Of a stretch of DNA of 64,000 nucleotides, positions 1 to 11,378 are shown in pieces (the first letter of the stretch is position 1; every line of letters begins with the position of its first letter). Made by a program: the position numbers and the translations under genes. Source of the DNA: Quercus robur (lineage: Eukaryota; Streptophyta; Magnoliopsida; Fagales; Fagaceae); the NCBI RefSeq assembly GCF_932294415.1, contig NC_065537.1:5436349-5500348 (forward strand). The letters run 5' to 3'. Below the pieces are notes generated by a model, which saw only the letters and a program-made list of their open reading frames with translations, was not told the origin of the DNA and ran no database searches.

Positions 1-984
1 TTTCTTTTTTTAATTCTGTTAGATATTTTTTCATTTGTTCTGTTTAGTCTAATCTTGTTATTGTTTGAACTTTTTCTTTTTCTTTTTTGTGTGGTTATTT
101 TGACTAATTTTTAGAGTTATGTCAAGGTACATTACCAATATATTAATAGAGTTGGTTCTAAAACTTAAAATTTAAAAATTAAAAATTGTTAGCGTGCATG
201 CTATGTAGAAAGACCCAATACTACCTTGGACGAAGACCCCTGGGAAAACTACTCTATCGTGTGATTTGTGTCATTAATAATGGACATCTCTCCTGAAAAC
301 GACGGGCAGAGAACATGAGTTTGAACTTTGAACTATTGTCATCTTCTTTTAAACCCTTTCCCAAGGGGTCCTACCCCTATCTTCGGGATGGTTGTTTCCA
401 GAATGAGATATATGGCAAGTCAAGTCTTGAACAAGATTTGTATTGTGGCTCTATCAAGTATCATTTTCTCTCTTATCAACTAAATTGTTTATCTCAATTT
501 CCTCAATCTAAATTTGGTTTCATAACTAAACTTTTCATATTCGAATTAATATGCCTGAACTTTGTGCTTATATAAGAGGCTAACATCTACGATTTTCACA
601 ACTTCCAGATGTGCGTATGCACTATTTAACAACAAAAAGACAACTAAAATAGGACAAAATTCGTATTAAACAAAAAGGCCCCGGAAATTTATGTTAACGC
701 CTTAATGATACCTTCCAAGCTTATTTACTTTTCATGATTTGTAAATATTTTTGAAATTTTTAAGCCCAAAAACTCAAAGCAAACTTATAGAAACTAGTAA
801 AAATAGTTAAAGACTTGTTTGCCTTGGAAGTTAAAACGTAAAGGCTGTAGTATTTCCTAGAAGACTCAAATTAAATGTTTTTTTGACTTCTTGAACAACA
901 TAAATCATCAACTTCAAATATCATTTTCCCCCTCAAAAAAAAAAAAAAAATGGGCCATGTTTGCTGGACTTAAAAATCAATTGG
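1..984. other. AT-rich intergenic DNA, no gene recognised
   Basis: No protein family is recognisable. An 86-codon open frame at 315-575 (+) has no motif I know and looks like chance. An A-run sits near 936-950, just before the CACTA end at 985. Confidence 0.5.
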
Positions 985-1440
985 CACTACAACAAAAGTG
1001 GGTTATGGTGAAATCTAGTGAGGATAAACAATTTCGTCACCAAATATTATAAAAATTTTAAAATTGGTGACAAAATCAATATTTCGTCACCAAATTGATT
1101 TCGTCACCAAAGATGTACCGATTGGTGATGAAATAAATATTTCGTCACCAAAGATGCACAAATTGGTGACGAAATATTAATTTCATCACTATAGGTCATG
1201 AAAAAAAGGCAAACCTAGGGTGACGAAATATTCACGTCTCCAAAGACTTACCAGAGGTGACGAAATTCTAAATTTGTCACCCAATATTAGGATGTAGGTG
1301 TTTTTGGTGACGAAATAAATTTTGGTCACCAATTGTTTAACCAAAGACTAACTGGAGGGCGACAAAATTCCAAATTCATCATCCAATATTAAGATGGAGG
1401 TGTTTTTGGTGAAGAAATAAGTGTTCATCACCTATTGTTT
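985..1440 (+). mobile_element. CACTA (En/Spm-type) transposon end
   Basis: The stretch opens with CACTACAACAAAA, the terminal inverted repeat typical of plant CACTA elements. It continues with at least ten inverted and direct copies of a subterminal motif of the form TTTCGTCACCAA / TTGGTGACGAAA, as expected for the TNPA-type binding sites of this superfamily. The opposite terminus is not seen downstream, so this is either a broken end or a short derivative cut off by later insertions. No transposase is present. The 3-bp target duplication cannot be checked with only one end. Confidence 0.75.
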
Positions 1441-1841
1441 ACAAATAATTAAGGATAGCCATGGGCAAGGTATACCCATACATACCCAACCCAATTAATT
1501 TATCCAAGGATATCCGATTACTTTACCCAATTAGTATCCATACTCAATTGTTACCCGGTCTGTTTATCCATAGATATCCATACCCTACCCAAAGCCAATT
1601 TTTATAAAATCACCAAATATTCTCAAAAACCACTAAAATGACCAATATATCTTCAAAATCTCTAAAATAAGCAAAATACCCATGAAACCTTTAAAATGAC
1701 CAAAATACTCCTACAATCTCTAAAATCACCAATTATGCTAAAAAACCATTACAATGACCAAAATATCCCAAAATCTCTAAAATGAGCAAAATACCCATGA
1801 AATAACCTCAAAAATGACCAAAATACCTCCAAAATGACCAA
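1441..1841. repeat. Degenerate tandem repeat, period about 58-60 bp
   Basis: From about 1606 to 1841 a unit containing AAAATGACCAAAATAC recurs at spacings of 58-60 bp. A longer phrase (TCTCTAAAATNAGCAAAATACCC) recurs at 117 bp, suggesting a two-unit higher-order repeat. The preceding 160 bp are rich in TACCCA/ATATCC phrases and resemble the subterminal part of some hAT elements, but no terminus or target duplication could be fixed. Confidence 0.5.
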
Positions 1842-2642
1842 TGTATGGACCGTATTTGGATTAAATCCAGTACATGATTGGGTTTAAGCCCAACAAGCCC
1901 AAACAATGAATTTATAGAGCGTGGGTGAAAGAACTAATTCTACTCTAAAAGATGGACCATAAAAGTTGCCGAATTAAGATTGTTAAGCATAAGTAAAGTA
2001 AGAAAATCTGTTATTGGCACAGCCTGAGAAACTTATCTTATAATATCTTGTTGAGGAACACAGTTACCAGAATTCACAATGTTAGTGCCTAGATTTTATG
2101 ATTTTTTCCTCGATCCCCTTTTAGGTCACCTTCCCGTGCTATATATTACAATCTTGGTGTTATCCCTACCATACACGTGTAGGTTGGATTCTAAGAGCTC
2201 CTTCTTGTCCCATCCAACACTTCCTAGAACCATCAAATAGTAGTTGTAAGGCTACTTAGTCACTGTTCAGGTATCATCTCCACATTAATGCGGCCAGAGA
2301 GTTAGTTGGGAGGCATTTAATATGGAGGTAACAGCTTTTGAAGATATTTGTTGCCTCCTTTTACTTACCCCTTATCCAACGTCCAACTCCTAATTATGAT
2401 GTAATTTTGAAGAAGGTCTAAGGTGATATGACACTTTTACCGACCTCAGATCCTTGTTCCCGAGATGGCTTTTCTCCTCGAACGTGTGTCGGACTTGTCT
2501 CGTACTATCTTTATTTTTCTTATTATACCATTCCCATTATAACCTCAATTGGCCATTCTCGGATTAGTTAATGTCCTCGGATTGGGCCATAGGCCTAATT
2601 CGTACAGCCTTAATAATACCTCCTGACTAACTGGCCCCCACA
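1842..2642 (-). repeat. 3' LTR of the partial Tat element (minus strand)
   Basis: Read on the - strand, it begins TGTGGGGGCCAG at 2642. It holds the same CCGAGGAC-type phrases and a conserved core (CCGCATTAATGTGGAG) as the LTRs at 28987 and 39349. The left end (TGTATGGACC on the + strand) has drifted from the family's TGTAAGGACTCAATT, so that border is approximate. Confidence 0.75.
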
Positions 2643-2923
2643 ATAGCCCCTCAAAATCTTGCTTTTCGACTCCTCGGGAGGAAAGGATGATTTTGATGTC
2701 CTCAGCCCATCCCATTTATGGTTTTATTCTATATTCCCGATCCCCTAAATGCCTTTTTACCTGCTCAAGGCACGTTCCTAACGCTTCGGTGTCCATAGCG
2801 TGCTATCATTAAATTTTGGCGGCACCTTTGTCCCCCACGTTCAACAGTAGGATGTAAATCAAATGGTGGAGAATTTTTCTAGTTTTACGAGCAGGAACTT
2901 TCCCACTTGTAACTTCTACGCCA

Positions 2924-2932
2924 CTATAAATA
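2924..2932 (+). promoter_or_regulatory. TATA box upstream of the antisense frame
   Basis: CTATAAATA lies 217 bp upstream of the ATG at 3141. The related frame in the other Tat copy has CTATAAAGG 224 bp upstream of its ATG, followed in both copies by a similar AATTCC/TTTTCAAATC context. A conserved promoter for the extra frame is inferred; no transcript evidence is available. Confidence 0.5.
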
Positions 2933-3140
2933 GCTTTTCAAATCAATTCCTTTTCCTACTTTCAATAATCACACAGTATTAGAGCTCATACACTAAACCT
3001 GTCTCTCTCTTTCATCTCCCTGTGCGTCTACAAATACTAGAAATTTGTCTGAGGACCCCTTTTTTAAACCTGTAAGTTTTCTCAAACCCTCTTAGTTTTC
3101 ATTTTAAACTTGTTAATTTTTCTTCAAACCTCTTAGAAAA

Positions 3141-4744
3141 ATGGGTAAGTTCAAACGTTTAGTTGAGTCCGAGGAGTGTATGGAAAGTTTTAGGGCTAAG
3201 TATAGGATCCCACCAACAGTAGGCATGAGGTACGCTGCCCAGGGGGAGTGGGTAAATGCTAGGAAAATAAGAGAGGTGGCCATTCCCATGATCGCCTTCA
3301 TAGAGGGAGGGATGACCATTCCCATGGGTACCATCACTAGGAATTACCTCAGGTTCTTTAGACTATCTCCCACGCAGTGCGCCCCAAATATGTTTAGGGT
3401 CTTGGGGAGTATAGAAGCTTTAATGAACCTAAATTTGACCCACCACGATGTGAATTGGGTATACAGCTTGCACCACCTAAAGAGACAGGGGTATTACCTT
3501 AAGTCGAGGCATCCCGAAGTAAGGTTAATCCAGTGTCTTCCCACTTCAAACAAAAACTTAAAGGAGGATTTCTTAATCTTTTCTGGGGAATGGCACAATG
3601 GCCTACCCTGTCCAACTAAGGAGGGAGAACCAGGTGGGGGTATAGCCGTAGATTTATGTGTCTTGGTTTGCATTTCTCTTTTGTTTCCTAACACCCCTGT
3701 CTCTGATGAAATTTTATTCTAATTCAATGATTTTGCATATAAGAGTTCTACTAAACCCAAGCTTAGTTTAATCAATAAAGAGAGTTTAGATAGGATTTTA
3801 TGGGCTGAGGTGTATGTAAACGAAGCTGACGGTCAACTGCAAGCGGCACACCTAATTCTCGGGTATACACCCCTCTCTCTTGACTTTCAAGCTCCAAAGT
3901 ACGTGATAAAAGCCAACAATCCTCGGCTCCACCATATCAATGTTGCCTACTATGGTTTCGTTGTTCCGGAGAGTATTCCACTTACTGAAGGCACTCCTCA
4001 TACTCAAACCCTCTTTGTTGCCACCCCTTCTATAGAAGCATCCTCATCCCAACTCATTCTTGAAGAAAAGGAAGAAGGAAGAGAAGAAGAAAAAGAAGAA
4101 TCAGAGGAGATTGTAGACGTATCAGACTTGGACGAATTCGAAGCATTCAACCAGCCTTTATCCCCCGAGAGTATATCAGACGAAATGGGTATCCAGAGCA
4201 AATCCCAGAGGAGTCTGATGGAATTGATAGAAGATCAACCCGGAAGAGGTGTACCGGGGAAGTCCACTCAACCTAAACTTTCTCCTCTTCCTCCAAAATC
4301 TCCTTTCCCTCCTCCTCTGCCAACTTTGCCCTCTAGGCCTGAACCTGCTGATCCGAAAAGGAAGAGAGAGCAGAAAGGTAAAGATGTGGTGGAGACCGGG
4401 AGATCTCGTCCTACTCGTGAAGACAATGCTCAACGAGCTGTGAAGTAGCAAAAAGTTAGCCATGTGTCACAACAAGACGTGGAAAGGGTAGATACTCAAC
4501 CTCCAGAGTCTCAAGCTTGGCTTCCAGCACCCATGCTCGGCAGTGAGCCCTTGAGAGATGATGCATCACTCAGGGACTTCAACGAGGGTATTGGGTGCCA
4601 TGTTGCTTCGGCCCTAGAGGAGGCTTTATTACTTCCAAAGGATATGACTGAGTTGCGAAATATCAGGAAGAACGAGGTTTTCCTCAATTGTAAGAGATAT
4701 TTGGGCATGGTATGATGCTAACCCCCTTTTTTTTTTTACTTACA

Positions 4745-4819
<75 letters not shown>

Positions 4820-5440
4820 TGTTATGTTACTGACCCTTTTCTTTTAGGCTGTCCAAGCCACTTTCAGGCTTGAGGAGATAACCAACTCCTGCTACCAACA
4901 ACTGGAAGATGGAGAAAAAGGAGGGTAGCAGTTGTGCAGATGCTCAACATTTCTGATCAAAACAATGTAGAATTGAGGAAAAAGCTGGCAGATAAGGAAC
5001 ATGCCCGTAAGAGTGCTGACTCAGCTCTGGAGAGCACACAAAGACAAGCCGAGGATCAGAGGAAGCGCTTGCGTAAGGCCAATGATCAGTTGGCTACTTC
5101 CAAGGAACAAATGGCAACCCTTAGGAAACAACTGGAAGAAGCCCAAAGGCTCAAAGATCAGGCCGAAAAAGCAAAAGCTGAGGCAGAGAAGGCAAAAATA
5201 GAGGCCGAGAAGGTAAGGGATGAGGCTGAACAGCATGGCTATGGCTACGACATCAGCGTGGCCGAGACTGAGGATACCCTCCGGGCAGAGGTCCCTACTG
5301 TATATTGAGCCTACTGTGCTCAGACTTGGGAAGAAGCTCTCAACCGAGCTGGGGTTGAGGCTTCCTCTGAGTTGAGAAGGCCAGAAAACGTTTATTTCCC
5401 TCCAGCCATACGAGCCTTGAAACTTCCTTCCAACCAAGAG
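3141..5440 (+). pseudogene. Extra (antisense) reading frame of the Tat element, decayed copy
   Basis: This corresponds, with strong similarity, to the frame at 36259-38885 (-). Shared phrases include MGKF+R-LVESEE near the start, IPMIAFIEGGMTIPMG, a stretch on NYLRFFRLSPTQCAPNMFRV, a middle part rich in E and in P/S/K, and a C-terminal A/E/K-rich coiled coil (about 4934-5260). In plants such frames sit between pol and the 3' LTR of Tat-lineage elements and are often called aORF or putative plant transposon protein; their role is unknown. The copy is a fossil with several breaks. A long ATT microsatellite (4745-4820) lies in one of its non-coding gaps. Confidence 0.7.
4745..4820. repeat. (ATT)n microsatellite
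   Basis: About 25 uninterrupted ATT units lie in a spacer of the antisense frame. Confidence 0.95.
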
Positions 5441-5460
5441 GAGACGGCCTTTATAGTTGC

Positions 5461-6562
5461 TGTAAGGTTGAATTTAATCAATCATGTGTTGGCTTTATTC
5501 TATGACAAATTTGCTTGTAATACAGCACTTAAAAGCCTTGCATTTAGGTGGGAATCATGCAAGGGTAGTGTGTGAGAGAGTGTGAAGAAATACTCAAGAC
5601 AGTGCAGTGAAGCAGGGACTCGCGACTGGATCTCGCGGGAGGCTCGCGGCTTGCATGCCGCCAAAAGTTGCACATGCGCAGAGCATGCAGGGGAGCTGAA
5701 CAGTCACGCCAGCTGGAGCACTACAGGACAAAAATCCAGACTGGCCATTTAGTTAGCTCGCGGCTTGAACTCGCGACTCAGTCAAGTCACGAGGTCAAGT
5801 CGCCAACCAACCTTGTTTTGGAAAAACTAACTCTTCGCATTCTATTTTCACACCAGTATAAATACCCCTCATTCTCACAAAATATGTGTGGCTATTCAGA
5901 AAAAAAAAAACCCTAAGAGAGGTTTCTTCAAAACACCCACCCAATTAGAGAGAGCTACTCATTTTTAGAGAGAAATCTTTGTAGTCACTTCTCATTCCCT
6001 CTCTCATTGTCATACCTACTGAGAGAAGATTTCTATCCAAACATTACCCACACTCATTTAGAGTGTTGAGTGTTTTTGGAGCTTTGGGAAGCATTGGAAG
6101 ATGCCAAGGATGGTAGATGCTATAGATTATAGCAGAATCCGGTAAGCTAGAAAAGAAAAAGTTTGGCGCAACCTCGTTAGAGCAAGAAACTTGGAGGGCT
6201 TAGGTACATCGGTTAGATTAGGCTTGGAGGGTCTATTAATGTTCATGTATCCCAACTACATTTTCTAGTAGATTATTGACCGCTTGGAGGGCAGCGGAGA
6301 GGTTTTACGCCGAGGGTTTCGATTTCCTCTTCGATAACACATCGTATGTTGTCCTTGTATTTGCATCTCTCTTCCCTTAATCTTTACCTTTTTATTTTCT
6401 GCTGTAGATGTGATTTTAATTGGCTTGGATTATTTACCAATTCTGTTTATAGCTTGTGTTCATTTTCCGCACACTTAGTGTTTGTCATAAAGCTTGAATT
6501 TGTTGTTTTGTAATTGGGGGTCTAAACGTTCAAGGGTGTTTTATACACTATTTGAATTTTCA
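5461..6562 (+). repeat. 5' LTR of the SIRE-type element
   Basis: It starts TGTAAGGTTG and ends just before the tRNA-Met primer-binding site. Length is about 1.1 kb, normal for SIRE elements. A TATA-like CAGTATAAATA occurs at about 5854-5864. The middle (5615-5810) is unusually rich in CTCGCG-type phrases. Confidence 0.8.
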
Positions 6563-6579
6563 ATTGGTATCAGAGCGGG

Positions 6580-7793
6580 TACACTTATTGTGGTTTAATT
6601 ACCTAAGTGTGATCCTTGACCCATTGTGTTTATTTGCCATAGATTGTGTTTTGTATGCCTCTTTGTATGATTTGATTGGTGATGAATGTAACATGCCACG
6701 TGTTTGTGAAAATGCCTCTATGAGTGTTAATCCTCATAAGTGTGATGACATGTTATTTGAATCTATGGGTGTTGTTGACAAACTCTTGAAGAAAAATGCT
6801 AAGAAGTTTCAAAAGAATTTAAGCAAATTATTTTGTGAAAATGATGATTTGATTGCTAAGCTCAATGAATCCAACAAATTGGTTGAAAAATATAAAAAAC
6901 TTGCTGAAATTTCTCTTGAAAAGCTGAAAGAGTTTGAATGTTTGAATATGGATTTGGATGCTAAACTTGTTTTGTCTAAAAAACTTGTTGATGAGTTAAA
7001 ATGTGAAAATGGATCTCTTAAGATGCATGCCAAGTGTTTGATTGCTAAACCTACTGCTAAAAATGATGATAATATTTGTTGCAATCATGTTGTAGTACCC
7101 AATTTTGTGCCTAGTGTGTGTTCTACCTTAAAGGACAAATCGGTGTACATTCCTCCACATGCCAAGTGTTTGATTACTGAACCTACTGCTAAAAATGATG
7201 ATAATATTTGTTGCTATCATGTTGTGGTACCCGATTTTGTGCCTAGTGTGTGTTCTACCTTAAAAGACAAATCGGTGTACATTCCTCGACATAAAAGAAA
7301 TCGAAAGGTGGAGAGAAAGGCTGTTAAGTCAAAGCCTCCGTTTATGTCTCAACCTAAGACTTGGGATGGATCTAAGTTTGTTCCAACTTGCCACCATTGT
7401 GGTGTGATTGGTCATATAAGACCTCAATGTCATAAGTTGAAGAGAGAACAAAACCATATTGCTAGATCCCTTCCCAAAAGGCCTAGTGGACCTAAACACA
7501 TTGTGTGTCATCATTGTGGTGTCTTTGGTCATCTAAGACCTCAATGCTCTAAGTTTCATGCTGTCAAAATAATTAAAAGAAAAGAAAAACTTGAGCTTCA
7601 TGGAAGTTGTGCTAAAAAGAGTAAACCGGTTTTGAGTGAAAATAGCATGTTGTTAAAGAAAATATTTAATGCTCTTAACTCCTTGACTATGTGCATCTCC
7701 GGTTCTCATTCTTCCAACCCTTGTCTCGCTTCTCTTGAGACACTCATTCCAAACAATCGTTTCGTTTGGATGAGGAAGGGTTCATATGGTTGA
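6580..7793 (+). CDS. gag-like frame of the SIRE-type element (fossil)
   Basis: A long open frame holds a coiled-coil N half (LVEKYKKLAEISLEKLKEF region) and two CCHC zinc knuckles (CHHCGVIGHIRPQC and CHHCGVFGHLRPQC), the RNA-binding motif of retroviral and retrotransposon nucleocapsids. A 132-bp segment (44 codons) is duplicated in tandem upstream of the knuckles (see 7026-7289). The open frame runs upstream into the LTR end, so the true start is uncertain. The element carries no pol and cannot be active. Confidence 0.7.
7026..7289 (+). repeat. 132-bp in-frame tandem duplication within gag
   Basis: Two adjacent copies (7026-7157 and 7158-7289) encode near-identical 44-residue blocks starting HAKCLI and ending KDKSVYIP. 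Only a few positions differ, so the duplication is younger than most decay around it. Confidence 0.9.
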
Positions 7794-8645
7794 GCTTGTG
7801 CTCTTTTTGGTCCTTGATCTAATTCTTTCGATCTTTGTAGGACCTTTCATGCATTAAATGTCATATCATCATGCATTTTGTGCATCTTGCATTTATTTGT
7901 ATGCATTGTTTTGTTCTTGATCTTACTTTTATGTTTCTGCTTTGTGTGAGTAAAAAATCCAAAACTACATAAAAAGTGAAAATTTCAAAAAGTTTGATCG
8001 TATATGTTTGAGCACATATCACATGTGAGTTTGGCCTTGTACCTTTATACAAATGGTTTTGTGCATTTACGAGCTTAGCTTGTTATTTTTGCACTTATAT
8101 CTTTGTGGGAAAAATCTTGACATCTTTGTGGGAAAAATCTTGACATTTTTGTGTGATTGTTGTAAATCGATCTTCAAGCTTGTCATGAATGATTAGTCAA
8201 TAGTCATGTTGGTTTTGATACATGCGTAGACTTGTACTTATATCTCTTCCCACTCTTTTATTTTTATTGCTTAAAGAGCTCAATAAATGTAAATCTCAAA
8301 ATGAAAAGAGATAATGAGCTGCAAAAGCCGTCGCACATACTAGTATTCGACTAGGAAAAAGGGAAATCGACTTATATGAAATTGTATGATGCCCAAAAAG
8401 CCAAAGGCTTGTTCATCAAATTGAAATATCACAAATTTCAAGTATCGATCTCAAAATGAGATGTTTTGATTCAAAATGATCAAATGTTATGAAATGTAAA
8501 GAAGCCAAATGAAAAGCTTCATCGTATGTACTCGTTTTCTTGTGGAAAGTCATATATGTTCATTTCTCTAATTGAGATAGACCTCTTAACTTAGTACTAG
8601 TTATGTATGACTTGATTGAATTGATCATTGAAGTTTCACTCTAGA

Positions 8646-8862
8646 CTAAGGACTATTCCACATTTGATACACACACACAACACACATGTCTAATGTTCAA
8701 TGATGCACGGCTTAATAAAAAAATTATATATAATTTTTTTAAAATTTTTTTTGATAATATAATTAAATATAATAACAAATAAAATGGTAAAAATATTTTA
8801 AAAATTATGGCAAGTTTTAAATTTCTAAAAGCTCTTAGTAGTAAAATTGTAATTTGTTTACA

Positions 8863-8931
<69 letters not shown>

Positions 8932-8969
8932 GTATGGCACTTAAAAATCTTTCCATTATACTTGCTAAC
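8646..8969. other. AT-rich spacer with (CA)n/(TA)n microsatellite
   Basis: No gene is present. A compound microsatellite of CA units followed by TA units occupies about 8862-8927. Confidence 0.8.
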
Positions 8970-10893
8970 TGTTAAGGCTCATTTTTGACAAGCCTAGTAA
9001 GAGGAAAGGCCCAGCAACGCGGGCAGACCAAAGTTAGCAAACAAGAAAAAGCCATTGAGCCCAAGTGGTAGGAATGAATGGCTCACAGGCTCATAAAGTG
9101 GGTCCTAAGGAAGCAAACGGGCTTGAAGGGGCTAGGAAAGAGAGAGGAAGCAAACCCATGGGCAGTATGTAGAAAAACAAGAATGGGCCACAGTAGGCCC
9201 AAAGTAATGCAAGCAAAAAATATAAGGGGCTAATGGAAGACCCATCAACCCCTAGGATGAGGTATAAAGTAATTGGATCAGGGAAGCCCAAAAGAGTTAG
9301 TAAAGACCCATGGGAAAGCAGGATTGGACAACGGCCGAGGAAGCTCAAGGAAAGCAAATGGGATAAGGATGCCCAAGAGGGAAATGGGACACAGGAGCCC
9401 GCAAACAATGTAAGAAAAGGTCTAGTGAATACACTGAGTCACTGGAGGGAAATAAAAAACAGGCCCAAAGAGGCCTAGCAGAATTGAGTCAAATAACATT
9501 ATAGCAGGAATAGTAAAGTGGTACGGTAGGAAAATGCTAACAAGGCCACGGAGTGAATATAGAATAGGCCAGGGGAAGGAAGGCCCAAGATCCAACAAGG
9601 CCCAACCCCAAAAAGAAGCAAGTCATAAAGAATGGCAGATCGAAAAACAACCCACGTCATAAGAAGCCAAAAATGCACGGCAGAACGTATAAACCAATCT
9701 CCAGAACACGGTAAATGCATGAGCAGCGGGTGAACAAGGTGAAGCACGCGCAAGACTCAAGCATCACTAGCCTGTATCAAGCCAATATAGGAAGTGGTGG
9801 GTCATGGGTCAGAGGGCATGGTTTGGTGGTGGGGAGAGGGAAAAAAACCTATTCTAGGGTTCTTGCTTAGGCTTTTTTGGGGGAAATGTCCTACTAGAAT
9901 GACATGCCACCCAAAAGAAGTAAGGATGAATTGAAACCACTAGGTGCATGTCATAAGAGATAGAGAGAGAGAAAGCACACACACTGTAACGAGTAGAAAA
10001 GCCACAGCAAGCAAACAAACAAACAAAATAACCTTCTTTGTTTAGTAGAGGGGAACGACATAGTTAGTACAGGTAAGTGGTGATGGCTGAACTACTGACG
10101 ACTAGTAAATGGTCGACAAGGACACCCACACCAGACAAAGGCAGTTAAGGGCTAAAACAGTAAATACCAGTCACGGCGGGCTCTATAAAGGACCCCTTGC
10201 TATGCACTGGAAAGGGGATTCAAAAATCACAGTAATAGGAATTTCTAGGAAAAAACATAACACAGAAGTAAGCATTGAGAAGGAAAGGAAGTAAAACAAA
10301 AGAAAAAGAAAACTAAGAAGTAGTAAGGAGAGGAAAAGAAAAACAGAGAGTTTAGAACGGCAGGCATGCACCAATAGGTTGATTTCCTCTCTCCCTCAAT
10401 AGCCTTGCTCTCTATGAAAGGCAAAAGATCTGTAGTTGGGCATGGGCCATTTAGGCCTGTTCTCTCAAAATAATTAATCTCTTCTCTGAGATTACTCGTG
10501 TTGAGGGAACGGTCATCCCTTTCTTGGTTTTAATCCTGTGTATTACTTGGCATGGTAGACTAACACTTTGATTTTGTTAACTCTGTTTATCCTTCACTTA
10601 GCTTATTCTGTGTACGGAGAGCCTTTTGTTGCTCATTTTTATTTATTGTAGTTAAAAGTAGAGACTATATTTTCTTGTATTATCCGTATTATATCTGTCT
10701 GTCATAACTTCTTTATAGCAGCTTTGCTTGCCATGGGTATGTAACCAAAGCCTGGCAGACGTGGTGTAGTTTGTGCACAAGCCGGACCAAGGTGAGGTCC
10801 AGTTGGACCGGTCCCAACTCCCTTATCTAGAAAACTCAGGCCTAGTGCAGCAGGAAGCAACCCAACATTACAAACAAGGCCCACCACTTGACA
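8970..10893 (+). mobile_element. Probable solo LTR, about 1.9 kb, family not recognised
   Basis: It begins TGTTAAGGCTC and ends CCACTTGACA, the TG...CA form of an LTR. It is flanked by CTAAC on the left and TTAAC on the right, a 5-bp target duplication with one change. A TATA-like CTATAAAGG at about 10180 sits in a promoter-like position. It has no coding capacity. An alternative reading uses a 7-bp TGCTAAC repeat (8963-8969 and 10916-10922) and would extend the element to 10915. Confidence 0.5.
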
Positions 10894-11347
10894 TTAACGT
10901 TTAGAGTAGTAGAAATGCTAACCATATATAAATTTCTTGCATATATAACCAAAAACAAATTCCATAAATTACAAAATATAAGTATTTAGAGTTTCTAGAC
11001 TGCAATGTAAATGTAAAAGTTTACCTATAAATTATTTTAATGTTACCATAAGTGAGGAAATAATCAGCATAATCAATTAAGAACACCAAATCAAAGATGA
11101 ATTGCATTATCTAAAGTTTTTTGTTAAAAAAAAAAAAACATGGTATTTAAGCTATAATTGAACTACGTTAGTATCTAGACCTTCTAGGATACCACACTTA
11201 AATATTGTATTGCAATGTAAATGTAAAACATTAAATATGTAAATACATACTTGCAAGGTTGTAGGTAGAAGAAGAGAAAAATAGAGGTTGAAGGTAGAAA
11301 AATAGAGAAAAAGAATTGTATTGTAGGTATTCATTATGGATTATTTG

Positions 11348-11375
<28 letters not shown>
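10894..11375. other. AT-rich spacer, no gene
   Basis: A phrase GCAATGTAAATGTAAAA recurs (about 11001 and 11213). A (TA)n run at about 11349-11374 is the insertion site of the next LTR. Confidence 0.7.

Positions 11376-11378
<3 letters not shown>

Larger units (their letters stand above)
1842..5460 (-). mobile_element. Partial Tat-type Ty3/gypsy retrotransposon, minus orientation
   Basis: A fossil of the same broad family as the full element at 28987-40115, in reverse orientation. Its 3' LTR is at 1842-2642. The polypurine tract lies immediately to the right (reverse complement of GAGGGGCTATTG at about 2643-2654). The extra antisense frame of the family follows at 3141-5440 and therefore reads on the + strand here. 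The element stops at 5460, where a copia LTR starts. No gag or pol remains are seen to the right, so the rest is deleted or lies elsewhere. It is broken. Confidence 0.8.
5461..8645 (+). mobile_element. SIRE-type Ty1/copia retrotransposon fragment (5' LTR and gag)
   Basis: The fossil has a 5' LTR at 5461-6562, a primer-binding site matching initiator tRNA-Met (TGGTATCAGAGC, about 6565-6576), and a gag-like open frame to 7793. It then continues into non-coding spacer of the kind found after gag in SIRE/Maximus elements. No protease, integrase, reverse transcriptase or 3' LTR follows, so it is truncated. Its right border is fuzzy (8640-8700). The LTR begins exactly where the Tat fragment stops, which suggests insertion into the Tat copy. 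Confidence 0.75.

Noticed and set aside
8653-8901. 82-codon Cys/Val-rich frame (-)
   Set aside because: Produced by the (CA)n microsatellite.
9091-9408. 105-codon Leu/Pro-rich frame (-)
   Set aside because: It lies inside the proposed solo LTR and the complementary frame is equally open; no motif.
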